Positions 32,745 through 41,232 of a DNA stretch of 64,000 nt are shown here, piece after piece. The stretch comes from Streptomyces spinoverrucosus (GTDB lineage: Bacteria; Actinomycetota; Actinomycetes; Streptomycetales; Streptomycetaceae). The notes beneath the pieces were generated by a model. That model did not search any database. It saw only the letters and a list, made by a program, of their open reading frames with translations, and was not told the origin of the DNA. The DNA is taken from the NCBI RefSeq assembly GCF_006539505.1, contig NZ_BJND01000042.1, positions 1 through 64,000 of the forward strand, read 5' to 3'. Position numbers and translations under genes: made by a program. The stretch's first letter is position 1, and every line of letters begins with the position of its first letter.

Positions 32745-33968
32745 TCACGCCCCTGCCGCGACGGTCACGATGGCCCGTACCTGCGCGATGATGTCCAGCC
32801 GGTTCCGCACGAACTCCGGGTCGGTGACCTCGGTGGTGTTGCCCGCGCCGAACTGCAGTACGGGCGTGTGGACATGCCCGCCGGGCAGGGTGTCGTGCAG
32901 CCCGAGCCGGTCGCGCAGCAGGGTCGCCCGGTAGGCGATCTCGTTGGAGAGGTAGTTCCCGCCGCCCCCGGCGCGTGCCGTCGACCCGGGGGTCGGCCCG
33001 TCCGGCCGTACGACGGCCTCGGTGCCGCCCGCCGGAATCTCCGTCACGCTGGTGTTGTCGTACACCGGGAAAGGCCCGGTACCGGCGGCCACGATCTGCT
33101 CGTACGGCAACGTCGTCGACGTCCACTGCGGCTGCGAGGCCGGGTCGGTGACCGGGATGGTCTCCGTCCGGCTGACGTTGTCGTTGTCCGGGAAACCGCC
33201 CCGCCAGGCCCCGTTGGTCCGCTCGATGTCGAAGCGCCCGACGCGGCCCTGACTGACGGTCGCGAAGAGATCGACCTTCGGCAGATACGGCCGTAGCGTC
33301 CGCTCCACCGTGCCGTCCGCGAAGTCCTGCCAGCGCACCGGGAACACGGCCGTCTCCACCCGCGCCGGGCCGTCCGCCGTGCGGATCACGGTGCCGTCGA
33401 GCGCGAGCGCGGTCGCACCGGACGGATTGGAGATCCGCACGTCCCGGTCCAGGGTGAACGGGTCGAACCCGGTGACCAGGATCCGCTTCATGCCCTTGCC
33501 GTGGTAGTGGATGTCGCTCTGCCCGCGCGAGGTCCGCTCCAACGCGTCCAGCAGCGCCGCCCGCCCCCGCTCACCCAGCGCGAACTCCGGCTCCCAGCTG
33601 CGCACTTCCCGGGTCATCCCCAACCGCGCCCAGTACAAGGGCCGATCGTCGTCCCGGCTGAGATCCCCCTCGACCGGCCCGCGCCCCTGTGCCCGGTCCA
33701 CCGCCCGCCGCCACAGCGCCGACCCTTCCCGTACGACGATCCGGTGGGCCTGCGCGTACGAGCGGGCCTCGTCCAGCGCCTCGGCGAACTCCGGTGCCAC
33801 CGCGTCGAATCCGGACCGCCGCAGAATCTCCTGCGGCACGGCCCGCTCCAGCCGCTGCTCCTCGACGGTGAACGCCGGTTCCGCCGAAGCGGTGGCGGTG
33901 GCGGGGGCGGCGAGCCCGGCCACGAGCACGAATCCGAGTACACCGATGCCAACACGTATGGAATTCAA
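32745..33968 (-). CDS. Secreted pyroglutamyl-peptidase-like protein lacking the catalytic Cys
   Basis: 407-aa exported protein with a C15 (pyroglutamyl peptidase I) domain from about residue 160. The TTG at 33968 is favoured because a good Sec signal follows (VGIGVLGFVLVAGLAAPATATA), but its GGAAGG is 11 nt away; 34043 is the other limit. KRILVTGFDPF is the family N-terminus. The catalytic Glu (E249, DIERTNGAW) and His (H365/H367, GGHVHTPVL) are present, but at the nucleophile position the usual Cys-Asn is GGNYLSNEIAY, i.e. S341. The domain follows a unique 130-residue N-terminal region. It may be a Ser-dependent or inactive variant. Codon use is normal. Confidence 0.78.
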   Translation of the reverse strand: MNSIRVGIGVLGFVLVAGLAAPATATASAEPAFTVEEQRLERAVPQEILRRSGFDAVAPEFAEALDEARSYAQAHRIVVREGSALWRRAVDRAQGRGPVEGDLSRDDDRPLYWARLGMTREVRSWEPEFALGERGRAALLDALERTSRGQSDIHYHGKGMKRILVTGFDPFTLDRDVRISNPSGATALALDGTVIRTADGPARVETAVFPVRWQDFADGTVERTLRPYLPKVDLFATVSQGRVGRFDIERTNGAWRGGFPDNDNVSRTETIPVTDPASQPQWTSTTLPYEQIVAAGTGPFPVYDNTSVTEIPAGGTEAVVRPDGPTPGSTARAGGGGNYLSNEIAYRATLLRDRLGLHDTLPGGHVHTPVLQFGAGNTTEVTDPEFVRNRLDIIAQVRAIVTVAAGA

Positions 33969-34083
33969 GGGGTTTGGGTCCTTCCGTCGCAGTGGGGTGC
34001 GGGTCCGAGACTGCCGCAGTATCCCGTGACGGAAGAGGTCCACGCCATGGTGTGTGACGCGGGGGATGCCCGCGCGTCGCGTC

Positions 34084-34347
34084 TCAACCGGTCATCAACA
34101 CGGCCAGCGCGAGCAGCGGAACCAGCTGGAACGCCGCGGCCCGCCGCAGTCCGGCCAGCCACAGCGCGACGCCGATCAGCGCCACCCCGCCGCAGGCCAC
34201 GCCCAGTTCCGTCATCGGCGGCCGGTACGGTTCCGGGCCGAAGCTCGCCGCCCACCCCGTCATGCCGGCCGCCAGCCATCCGTAGCCGACCGCCAGGGCG
34301 TTGAGGGGCAGCAGCCCGAGCACCGCGAGGGTGTTCCTCCACCTCAT
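34084..34347 (-). CDS. Small hypothetical membrane protein
   Basis: 87-aa protein with three predicted membrane helices (TLAVLGLLPLNALAVGYGWLAAG, LGVACGGVALIGVALWLAGL, AAAFQLVPLLALAVLMTG). No family recognised. It has a plausible start ATG 34347 and gene-like codon bias, lying between the pyroglutamyl-peptidase-like gene and the TetR gene, same strand as both. Role unknown. Confidence 0.6.
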   Translation of the reverse strand: MRWRNTLAVLGLLPLNALAVGYGWLAAGMTGWAASFGPEPYRPPMTELGVACGGVALIGVALWLAGLRRAAAFQLVPLLALAVLMTG

Positions 34348-34405
34348 ACGGGCATGGTCGCCCGGAGCCCGCGGGAGCGCCTGAGTACGCGTACTCAGAC
34401 GAGGG

Positions 34406-34963
34406 TCAGTTCTCGCCCAGCAGTGCCAGGAAGTCCCGGAACGCCCCCGGCATGTCCACCGACTCCGGGTCCAGCAGCCACTGGTACTGGAGCCCGTCCA
34501 TCACCGCGACCAGCAGGGGGGCGGTGCGTTCCGGGGTGAGGCCGTTCGGGAGGCGGTCGCCGTACTCGGCGCGCAGGACGGCCGCCATGCTGTCGCGGAC
34601 CCGCGTGTAGCGCTCGGTGAAGTAGGCGCGCGCCGGGTGCCCCTCCGTGACGCTCTCGCCGAGGAGTGCGGAGAAGGTCTGGATGATGCCGGGGCGCATC
34701 GCGTTGTACTCGACCAGCGAGGCGAGCAGGTCGACCCGCCACTGGGTGCCCGGCACCGCGTCCCACTGGTCCCGCTCCTTGAGCACGGCGACCAGCAGCG
34801 CTTCCTTGGTCGGGAAGTAGTGCAGCAGCCCCTGCTGGGTCAGCCCCACCCGCTCCGCCACCGCGGCCAGGCTCGCGCCCCGGTATCCGCGCTCGGCGAT
34901 CACCTCCAGCGCGGCCCGCACTATCTCGGCCCGCCGTTCCTCGCTCCTGACCCGCGCGCTCAT
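34406..34963 (-). CDS. TetR-family transcriptional regulator
   Basis: 185-aa regulator. The N-terminal HTH is clear: RAEIVRAALEVIAERGYRGASLAAVAERVGLTQQGLLHYFPTKEALLVAVL. The C-terminal ligand domain resembles the group with BetI-like cores. ATG 34963 is favoured because GGTGA lies 4 nt upstream (equivalent to a normally spaced SD); ATG 34981 has its GGAG too close. It is divergent from the GH3 beta-glucosidase, 120 nt away, and is the likely repressor of that gene; ligand probably a sugar or glycoside, by context only. Confidence 0.85.
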   Translation of the reverse strand: MSARVRSEERRAEIVRAALEVIAERGYRGASLAAVAERVGLTQQGLLHYFPTKEALLVAVLKERDQWDAVPGTQWRVDLLASLVEYNAMRPGIIQTFSALLGESVTEGHPARAYFTERYTRVRDSMAAVLRAEYGDRLPNGLTPERTAPLLVAVMDGLQYQWLLDPESVDMPGAFRDFLALLGEN

Positions 34964-35083
34964 GGCGTCACCGTACGACATCGACTCCGGCGGATGATAA
35001 CGGAGGGGTAACGAAACCTACCGGTCACCAGGTGGTGGATGCACGATGGGGGCATCGCACGGACTTCCACGAGGAGGCATCCC

Positions 35084-37522
35084 ATGGCGGGATCCCCGAG
35101 CACCACCCCGGCCGACCAGGCCCGCGACGCAGCCGTCGAGGCCGCCCTGCGCAAGCTGGACCTCGACACCAAGTCCCGCCTCCTGGCCGGACAGGACGCC
35201 TGGACCCTGCCCGCCCTCCCCGAGATCGGCCTCGGCTCCCTCGTCATGTCCGACGGCCCGATCGGCGTACGCGGCGTGCGCTGGACCGCCGAGGACCCCT
35301 CCGTCGCCCTGCCCTCGCCCACCGCCCTTGCCGCCACCTGGGACCCCGCCCTGGCCCGCCGCGCCGGCACCCTCCTCGCCCAGGAGGCCCGCCGCAAAGG
35401 CGTCCACGTCCTGCTCGCCCCCACGGTCAACCTGCACCGCTCCCCGCTCGGCGGCCGCCACTTCGAGGCCTACAGCGAGGACCCGTACCTCACCGGCCGG
35501 ATCGGCAGCGGCTACGTCCAGGGCGTCCAGTCCGGCGGCGTCGCCACCACCGTCAAGCACTTCGTCGCCAACGACGCCGAGACCGACCGCTTCACGGTGG
35601 ACAACGTCGTCAGCGAACGCGCCCTGCGCGAGCTCTATCTCGCCCCCTTCGAGGCGATCGTCGAAAACGCCCATCCCTGGGGCATCATGACCGCCTACAA
35701 CTCGGTCAACGGCACGACGATGACCGAGCACCACCACCTCGTGAACGAGATCCTGCGCGGCGAATGGGGCTTCGACGGCATCAACGTCTCCGACTGGACC
35801 GCCGCCCGCTCCACCACCGGCGCCGTCGAGGGCGGCCTCGACGTGGCGATGCCCGGCCCGCGCACCGTCTACGGCGAGGCCCTCGCGCAGGCCGTACGGG
35901 ACGGCAGGGTCGACGAGGCGAAGGTCGACGACGCCGTACGCAACGTCCTCCGCCTCGCCGCCCGCGTCGGCATCCTGGACAGCGCTGCCCCGGCCGTCAC
36001 CGAACTCCCCGCCCCCGTCGACGGCAACGAACTGGCCCGCGAGATCGCCCGCCGCTCCTTCGTGCTCGTACGCAATCAAGGCGCGCTCCCCCTGAAGCCC
36101 GGCACGGTCGCCCTCATCGGCGCCGCCGCCCGCGACGCCCGCGTCCTTGGCGGCGGCTCCGCCACCGTCTTCCCCGACCACGTCGTCTCCCCGCTCGACG
36201 GCCTCACCGCCGCCCTCCCCGAGGGCTCGGTGCGCTACGCCGTGGGCGCCGACCCCAACACCGAACTGGCCATCGCCGACAAGGGCTTCGAACTGCGCGC
36301 CATCTGCCGCGACGCATCCGGCGAGATCATCGGCACGGCCTTCGCCCCCAACGGCCAGATCCAGTGGCTGGGCAACGACCTCCCCGAGGGCGTCACCCAC
36401 GACACCCTCCACACCGTCGAACTGACCGGCACCTTCACACCCCGCGAGACCGGCCCGCACATCTTCGGCGTCAAGGGCGTGGGCGCCTTCACCCTCACCA
36501 TCGACGGCACCACGTCCTACGACGACATCCAGCGCCCCGCCAAGGACGACCCCTTCGGGGCCTTCTTCGGCGCCCCCGTGCCCCGCGCCCAGGCCGAACT
36601 CACCGCGGGCGAGCCGGTCGAGGTCTCCCTCACCCACGTCGTCGACCTCCCCGAGGGCATCCCGATGAAGGTCGTCAGCTTCGCCCTGGTCCACCAGGAG
36701 CCCCAGCGCGCCCCCGATGAACTGATCGCCGAGGCCGTCGAGGCCGCCCGCGCCGCCGACACGGCCGTCGTCGTGGTCGCCACCACCGAGCGCGTGGAGT
36801 CCGAGGGCTTCGACCGCGCCGACCTGAAGCTTCCGGGCCACCAGGACGACCTGGTCCGCGCCGTCGCCGCCGCCAACCCCAACACCGTCGTGGTCGTCAA
36901 CGCCGGCTCCCCGGTGGAACTGCCCTGGCGTGACCAGGTCGCGGCCGTGCTGCTGACCTGGTTCCCCGGCGAGGAGGGCGGCACCGCGCTGGCCGACGTG
37001 CTGACGGGGACGTACGAACCGGGCGGCCGCCTGCCCACCACCTGGGGCCCACTGGCGGACACCCCGGTCACCCAGGTCGCCCCCACCGACGGCGAACTCT
37101 CGTACACCGAAGGCGTCTTCATCGGCTACCGCGCCTGGGACAAGGAGGGCAGGACACCGACGTACCCCTTCGGCCACGGCCTCGGCTACACCGACTGGAC
37201 GTACGAATCCATCGAGATCGACGGTACGACGGTGAAGGTCCGCGTCCGCAACACGGGCGAGCGCCCCGGCCGCGAGGTCGTGCAGCTGTACGTCGCCCCG
37301 ACCGAGCCCGACCCCGAGCGCCCGGCGCGCTGGCTGGCCGGCTTCGCGGGCGTCGAGGCGGGGCCGGGGGAGAGCGTCGAGGCCGTCGTCGAACTGCCAC
37401 GCCGGGCGTTCGAGATCTGGGACGAGTTGAGCAACTCGTGGTCGTTTGTGAAGGGTTCGTACGAGATCCAGGCGGGCCGCTCGATCGCGGACCGCAGGAT
37501 CACGCTGACGACTACCGTCTGA
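35084..37522 (+). CDS. GH3 beta-glucosidase with inserted PA14 domain
   Basis: 812-aa glycoside hydrolase family 3 enzyme; no signal peptide, so cytoplasmic. ATG 35084 with GAGGAGG 7 nt upstream. Barrel domain about 20-310 with KHFVANDAE (K158-H159) and the nucleophile in GINVSDW (D237). The alpha/beta sandwich begins at ALPLKPGTVALIGAAA and is interrupted at about 405-540 by a PA14-like module (GTFTPRETGPHIFGVKGVGAF). VVVVATTERVESEGFDRADLKLPGHQ carries the likely acid/base Glu. A fibronectin-III-like C-terminal domain (YPFGHGLGYTDWTYESIE onward) completes it. Such PA14 GH3s cleave glucosides or glycosylated natural products; exact substrate unknown. Confidence 0.9.
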   Translation: MAGSPSTTPADQARDAAVEAALRKLDLDTKSRLLAGQDAWTLPALPEIGLGSLVMSDGPIGVRGVRWTAEDPSVALPSPTALAATWDPALARRAGTLLAQEARRKGVHVLLAPTVNLHRSPLGGRHFEAYSEDPYLTGRIGSGYVQGVQSGGVATTVKHFVANDAETDRFTVDNVVSERALRELYLAPFEAIVENAHPWGIMTAYNSVNGTTMTEHHHLVNEILRGEWGFDGINVSDWTAARSTTGAVEGGLDVAMPGPRTVYGEALAQAVRDGRVDEAKVDDAVRNVLRLAARVGILDSAAPAVTELPAPVDGNELAREIARRSFVLVRNQGALPLKPGTVALIGAAARDARVLGGGSATVFPDHVVSPLDGLTAALPEGSVRYAVGADPNTELAIADKGFELRAICRDASGEIIGTAFAPNGQIQWLGNDLPEGVTHDTLHTVELTGTFTPRETGPHIFGVKGVGAFTLTIDGTTSYDDIQRPAKDDPFGAFFGAPVPRAQAELTAGEPVEVSLTHVVDLPEGIPMKVVSFALVHQEPQRAPDELIAEAVEAARAADTAVVVVATTERVESEGFDRADLKLPGHQDDLVRAVAAANPNTVVVVNAGSPVELPWRDQVAAVLLTWFPGEEGGTALADVLTGTYEPGGRLPTTWGPLADTPVTQVAPTDGELSYTEGVFIGYRAWDKEGRTPTYPFGHGLGYTDWTYESIEIDGTTVKVRVRNTGERPGREVVQLYVAPTEPDPERPARWLAGFAGVEAGPGESVEAVVELPRRAFEIWDELSNSWSFVKGSYEIQAGRSIADRRITLTTTV

Positions 37523-37547
37523 TCCAGGGCGATTCGTCCCACCGAGC

Positions 37548-37583
37548 AGCCCCGGTCCGGGACCTGACATCCGGACCGGGGCT
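37548..37583. terminator. Bidirectional hairpin between GH3 and galM
   Basis: Perfect 13-bp stem AGCCCCGGTCCGG / CCGGACCGGGGCT with a 10-nt loop between the 3' ends of two convergent genes. Confidence 0.85.
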
Positions 37584-37590
37584 CACGGGA

Positions 37591-38559
37591 TCAACGTGCG
37601 GTGAATCCGTACACCGTCTCGGAGCGGAACACCTCACCCGGCCGCAGTACCGTGCCCGGGAACTCCGGGCGGTTCGGCGAGTCGGGGAAGTGCTGCGTCT
37701 CCAGCGCGATGCCGTCCCCGGGCGCGAACGGCCCGCTCAGATGGTCGGCGGTGTAGAGCTGAAGCCCCGGCTCGGTGGTCGCCACCGTCAGCACCCGCCC
37801 GGACGCCGGGTCGGACAGCTCCGCGACCTCGACCGCCGTCTCGGTCACGCCCTTGTCGAGCACGAAATTGTGGTCGTACCCGGAACCGGTCTTCCGTGCC
37901 GTCCGGAAGTCGAACCGGGTCCCCTCGACCGGGGCGATCCCGGTCGGGATCAGGTCGTCGTCCACCGGCGTGTACCGCCCGGCGGCGATCCGCAGCTCAT
38001 GCCCGCCCGCGTTGCCGGAGCCGCTCAGGTTCCAGTACGAGTGGTTCGTCAGATTCACCACGGTGGGCGCGTCGGTGACCGCCTCGTACGCGATCCGCAG
38101 CGCGCCGGTGGCATCGAGGCGGTAGGTCGCCGAGACCTCCAGCCGCCCCGGGAAGCCCTCCTCGCCGTGCGGGCTGACCCGGCTGAGCCGGACGCCGTCC
38201 TCGACCGGCGTCATCTCCCACCCCCGCTTGTCGAAGCCGCGCTCACCGCCGTGCAACGAGTTCGGCCCGTTGTTCCGCGCGAGCGCGTACGTCCGCCCGT
38301 CCAGCGGGAAGCGGCCACCCGCGATCCGGTTGGCGTACCGCCCGACCAGGGCGCCCAAGTAGGGCCCGGGGTGCTCCAGATAGCCGTCCAGTTCGCCGAA
38401 CCCCAGCACCACGTCCGCGGTCCGCCCGTCCCGGTCCGGCACCTCCACGGACTGCACGATGCCGCCGTAGGAAAGAATCCGCACCCGTACGCCCGCGCGC
38501 TCCAGAGTCCAGCGGTGCACGGCCGTGCCGTCGGAAAGTGTGCCGAAGTGTTCGCTCAT
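37591..38559 (-). CDS. galM: Aldose 1-epimerase (cytoplasmic)
   Basis: 322-aa mutarotase without signal peptide. Motifs: SYGGIVQSVEVPDR, GRYANRIAGGRF, NNGPNSLHGGERGFDKR, catalytic His in VNLTNHSYWNL and Glu in ALETQHFPDSPN. It lacks only the TAT leader of the paralogue at 5573. Convergent with the GH3 gene and 10 nt from the lipoprotein gene upstream on the same strand. It probably helps metabolise sugars freed inside the cell. Confidence 0.9.
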   Translation of the reverse strand: MSEHFGTLSDGTAVHRWTLERAGVRVRILSYGGIVQSVEVPDRDGRTADVVLGFGELDGYLEHPGPYLGALVGRYANRIAGGRFPLDGRTYALARNNGPNSLHGGERGFDKRGWEMTPVEDGVRLSRVSPHGEEGFPGRLEVSATYRLDATGALRIAYEAVTDAPTVVNLTNHSYWNLSGSGNAGGHELRIAAGRYTPVDDDLIPTGIAPVEGTRFDFRTARKTGSGYDHNFVLDKGVTETAVEVAELSDPASGRVLTVATTEPGLQLYTADHLSGPFAPGDGIALETQHFPDSPNRPEFPGTVLRPGEVFRSETVYGFTAR

Positions 38560-38569
38560 GAGCGAAACC

Positions 38570-39463
38570 CTAAGGCTTCTCGGCGGTGACCTCCCGATAG
38601 GCGATCTCCGCCAGCCGCGCCTGACCGTCCTTGCTCGGGTGGAACCAGTCCCAGTCGCTCAACTGCGCGGTGCTGAACCGGTACTCGTACACCGCCCCGC
38701 CGTCGTACCGGCACCGCTCGTCGGCCCCGCAGACCTCCTCCAGCACGCCGTTGTAGTCCTCCACCCGCTGCTGCACGGTCTCGCGCCGCTGGTTGGCCGC
38801 CGCGTCCAGGGCGTCCGCGTCGCGCAGCATCGACGGGCAGACGCCCAGCTTCCACACCATCTTGCCGAGCGGATGCGTACGGCCCTCGGACCACAGCCGC
38901 ATCAGATCGGGAATGCTCGCCACATACACCTGAGCCTTGGGCAGAGCACTGCGCAGCGTATGCAGCGCGTCCTCGAAGTCGGCGCGGAAATCGGCCACCG
39001 GAGTCATCGCCGACGCCGAGCTCCGGCAGGCGTCGTTCGTCCCCACCATCACCGTCACAAGCTCCGGCTCGGCCACCGCCGCACGCGCCATCTGCGTTGG
39101 GAGATCCGCCATCGACGCCCCGGTCACGGCGTAGTTCCAACTGTGCGAGGCGGCCCGCGCACTGCCCAGCAGCCGTACGGCGAGACTGGCCACGTCAGGA
39201 CTGCTGCCGGTCGCCCACGACACCTGCGGACAGTCCGACAGCACCTCGCAGGCGTCGAAACCGCGCGTGATGGAGTCACCGACGGCGGCGATCGAGTCCG
39301 GGCTGGGGTCCCACACCGGCGCCTGACTCGGCTTCGCCCGCTGCGCCTCGGTCGTGGACGGGCCCGACGCGTCGCCCCCCACGGCATCGCACCCCGCGAC
39401 ACCCAGCACGGCCGCCGCGCACACGGCGACCGCGGCCCGCCCCCGCTGTCCGGTCTTCCGCAT
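38570..39463 (-). CDS. SGNH/GDSL hydrolase lipoprotein
   Basis: 297-aa exported lipase/esterase-fold protein. ATG 39463 gives a signal with lipobox LGVAGC (C25). SGNH blocks: AVGDSITRGFD (S64), AVTGASMADL, VMVGTNDACR (block III Asn) and DWDWFHPSKDG (Asp-His). Several Cys in the mature part. An upstream in-frame extension lacks export features and is rejected. Likely a surface esterase; substrate unknown. Confidence 0.85.
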   Translation of the reverse strand: MRKTGQRGRAAVAVCAAAVLGVAGCDAVGGDASGPSTTEAQRAKPSQAPVWDPSPDSIAAVGDSITRGFDACEVLSDCPQVSWATGSSPDVASLAVRLLGSARAASHSWNYAVTGASMADLPTQMARAAVAEPELVTVMVGTNDACRSSASAMTPVADFRADFEDALHTLRSALPKAQVYVASIPDLMRLWSEGRTHPLGKMVWKLGVCPSMLRDADALDAAANQRRETVQQRVEDYNGVLEEVCGADERCRYDGGAVYEYRFSTAQLSDWDWFHPSKDGQARLAEIAYREVTAEKP

Positions 39464-39710
39464 CGTCCGCCAACCCCTCGCTCGCTTTGGCCCCCTCCAT
39501 AACAACGCGCGAGGGTTCCCGGCGCGCGGCGTGCAACGGGTCACGCCCGTACAAGCGTCCCCCTGGGTGAATGGCGGGAGTTTCCGGGCCCTGGGACCGA
39601 CGGTACGTCACACTCCTTGCGCCGCCGCACGGTAGCCTCGCCATCAGCGTGGCCGACCGGCCACCACCGCCCAGCCAGCCGCAACACGCCCGCTCAGCCC
39701 GGAGGTCCCG

Positions 39711-40205
39711 GTGACGACACGTGGAGTCCTGTACGTGCACTCCGCGCCGCGCGCGCTGTGCCCGCACGTCGAGTGGGCCGTCGCCGGGGTGCTCGGCATG
39801 CGCGTCAGCCTCGACTGGATCCGGCAGCCGGCCGCGCCCGGCACCTGGCGCTCGGAGTTCTCCTGGCAGGGCGAGCCCGGCACGGCGTCCAAGCTGGCCT
39901 CCGCACTGCGCGGCTGGCACCTCCTGCGCTTCGAGGTCACCGCCGAACCCTGCCCCACCGCCGAGGGCGAACGCTACAGCTGCACCCCCGACCTGGGCAT
40001 CTTCCACGCCGTCACCGGCATCCACGGCGACATCCTCATCCCCGAGGACCGCCTCCGCGCGGCGCTGCAGCGCAGCCAGAGCGGGGAGACGGACCTGGAG
40101 GCCGAGATCGCCAAGCTGCTGGGCAAGCCGTGGGACGACGAGTTGGAGCCGTTCAGGTACGCAGGCGAAGGCGCCCCGGTCCGCTGGTTGCACCAGGTGG
40201 TCTGA
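39711..40205 (+). CDS. DUF3145 family protein
   Basis: 164-aa actinobacterial protein of unknown function, start GTG 39711 with GGAGG 5 nt upstream. Conserved features: TRGVLYVHSAPRALCPHVEWAV, ALRGWHLLRFEVTAEP, LGIFHAVTGIHGDILIPEDRLR. From memory this gene sits next to fabF in other Streptomyces, whereas here about 7 kb separates them. Confidence 0.9.
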   Translation: MTTRGVLYVHSAPRALCPHVEWAVAGVLGMRVSLDWIRQPAAPGTWRSEFSWQGEPGTASKLASALRGWHLLRFEVTAEPCPTAEGERYSCTPDLGIFHAVTGIHGDILIPEDRLRAALQRSQSGETDLEAEIAKLLGKPWDDELEPFRYAGEGAPVRWLHQVV

Positions 40206-40515
40206 ACCGACCTTCAGGTGCCGTCCCCAAGGGGCGCGGGGAACTGCGCGAACAACCCCCACCGGCCCGCACTTGGCGCCGTCTGCCCGAGTTGCAGGTC
40301 ACGGGCACGCATCACATGCTGGGATGGTCTTTCGCGTCGAGCACGACGGGCCGGATGAGCCGACATCCCAGGGGCAGGTGCCGTTGCGAATCAGCGAGAG
40401 TTCCGATCCGTCCGAGAAGGGGCCGTCCGGCCCTGAACGCCGCCGCGAGCAGCCCGTTCGCCCACTGCGCCAAGGGCCGCAGGGGAAGCGAAGAGCCGGG
40501 AGAGGCCGGATCGCC
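40206..40515 (+). other. Intergenic stretch at the left edge of the putative insertion
   Basis: 310 nt without a convincing gene. It contains dispersed-repeat copy 2 near its start. The remainder is GC-rich sequence in which I find no start codon with ribosome-binding site, hairpin or mobile-element end. Confidence 0.5.
40230..40272 (+). repeat. Dispersed 42-bp intergenic element, copy 2
   Basis: Same core as copy 1 with two changes (GCGAACAACCCCCACC). Located 25 nt past the DUF3145 stop. Confidence 0.85.
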
Positions 40516-41139
40516 ATGACGAAGCTGGACATCACCAAGACCAACCGCGCGATAGAGAACCTGCTGGAAACGACGGAGAACCCCCGGCACCGGTTCATGC
40601 TCCAGGCGTACTACCGCCACCGCTACCTGGAGATCGCCGGGCGCTACGAGGAGATCTTCGCGCCCGAGATGATGGTGGAGAACCCCGTCTACCACTTCCA
40701 CGCGCTGGGCCTGAACGTCCGGCTGGAGGGCCAGGACGCGATCAAGAACCTGTACCGGGAGTGGTCCGAGACGGGCGAGTGCGTGATGTACGCCGACGAC
40801 GAGGAAGTCGCCGTCAGCGACCACATGATCGCCTCCAAGCTGACCGGCTACCAGTTCAAACCGGGCAAGGTCCTGGCAGCTGTCGGGATCGACGTGGACG
40901 ACGAGAACGCGATGTACATCTACAAGGCGTCCGAGGAGATGGTCTGGCCCTACGACGACCGCTGCCGGCTTGTCGGCGAGGACGTGTGGGAGGTCGACCC
41001 GGACAAGGCCGAGATCATCAAACTCGACCCCGCCGACGTCATCACGGCGTCGGATGCCCGCACGATGCTCGAACCCCTCATCAAGCCGCTTCCGCCGTAC
41101 GACGAAGCAGCAATGCGTCCCCGGGCCACCGCGCGCTGA
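40516..41139 (+). CDS. NTF2-like (SnoaL-type) protein, function unknown
   Basis: 207-aa protein beginning MTKLDITKTNRAIENLL. The N-terminal half (RHRFMLQAYYRHRYLEIAGRYEEIFAPEMMVENPVYHFHA and GLNVRLEGQDAIKNLYREW) has the look of an NTF2/SnoaL cone fold with a hydrophobic pocket; the rest (DVWEVDPDKAEIIKLDPADVIT) is an extension. I do not recognise a specific enzyme. No strong ribosome-binding site (GCCGGATCGCC). It heads a rightward group with a DUF1254 gene inside the region that looks inserted. Confidence 0.65.
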   Translation: MTKLDITKTNRAIENLLETTENPRHRFMLQAYYRHRYLEIAGRYEEIFAPEMMVENPVYHFHALGLNVRLEGQDAIKNLYREWSETGECVMYADDEEVAVSDHMIASKLTGYQFKPGKVLAAVGIDVDDENAMYIYKASEEMVWPYDDRCRLVGEDVWEVDPDKAEIIKLDPADVITASDARTMLEPLIKPLPPYDEAAMRPRATAR

Positions 41140-41232
41140 CGCCGCAGGTGCGCTGCCGACCGTCCACGGTCATGCCCACCCCACGACCGCACACGTACGG
41201 CGCCATGGCTTGGGCGACCAGGAGGTAGCAGG

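Noticed and set aside
35084..38559. GH3-galM region as part of the 1-14 kb arabinan locus
   Set aside because: It lies over 20 kb away with its own TetR regulator, and the GH3 looks like a glucosidase; linking them would be speculative.
40206..40515. Remnant of a mobile element at the edge of the putative insertion
   Set aside because: No inverted terminal repeats, target duplication or transposase motif could be recognised.
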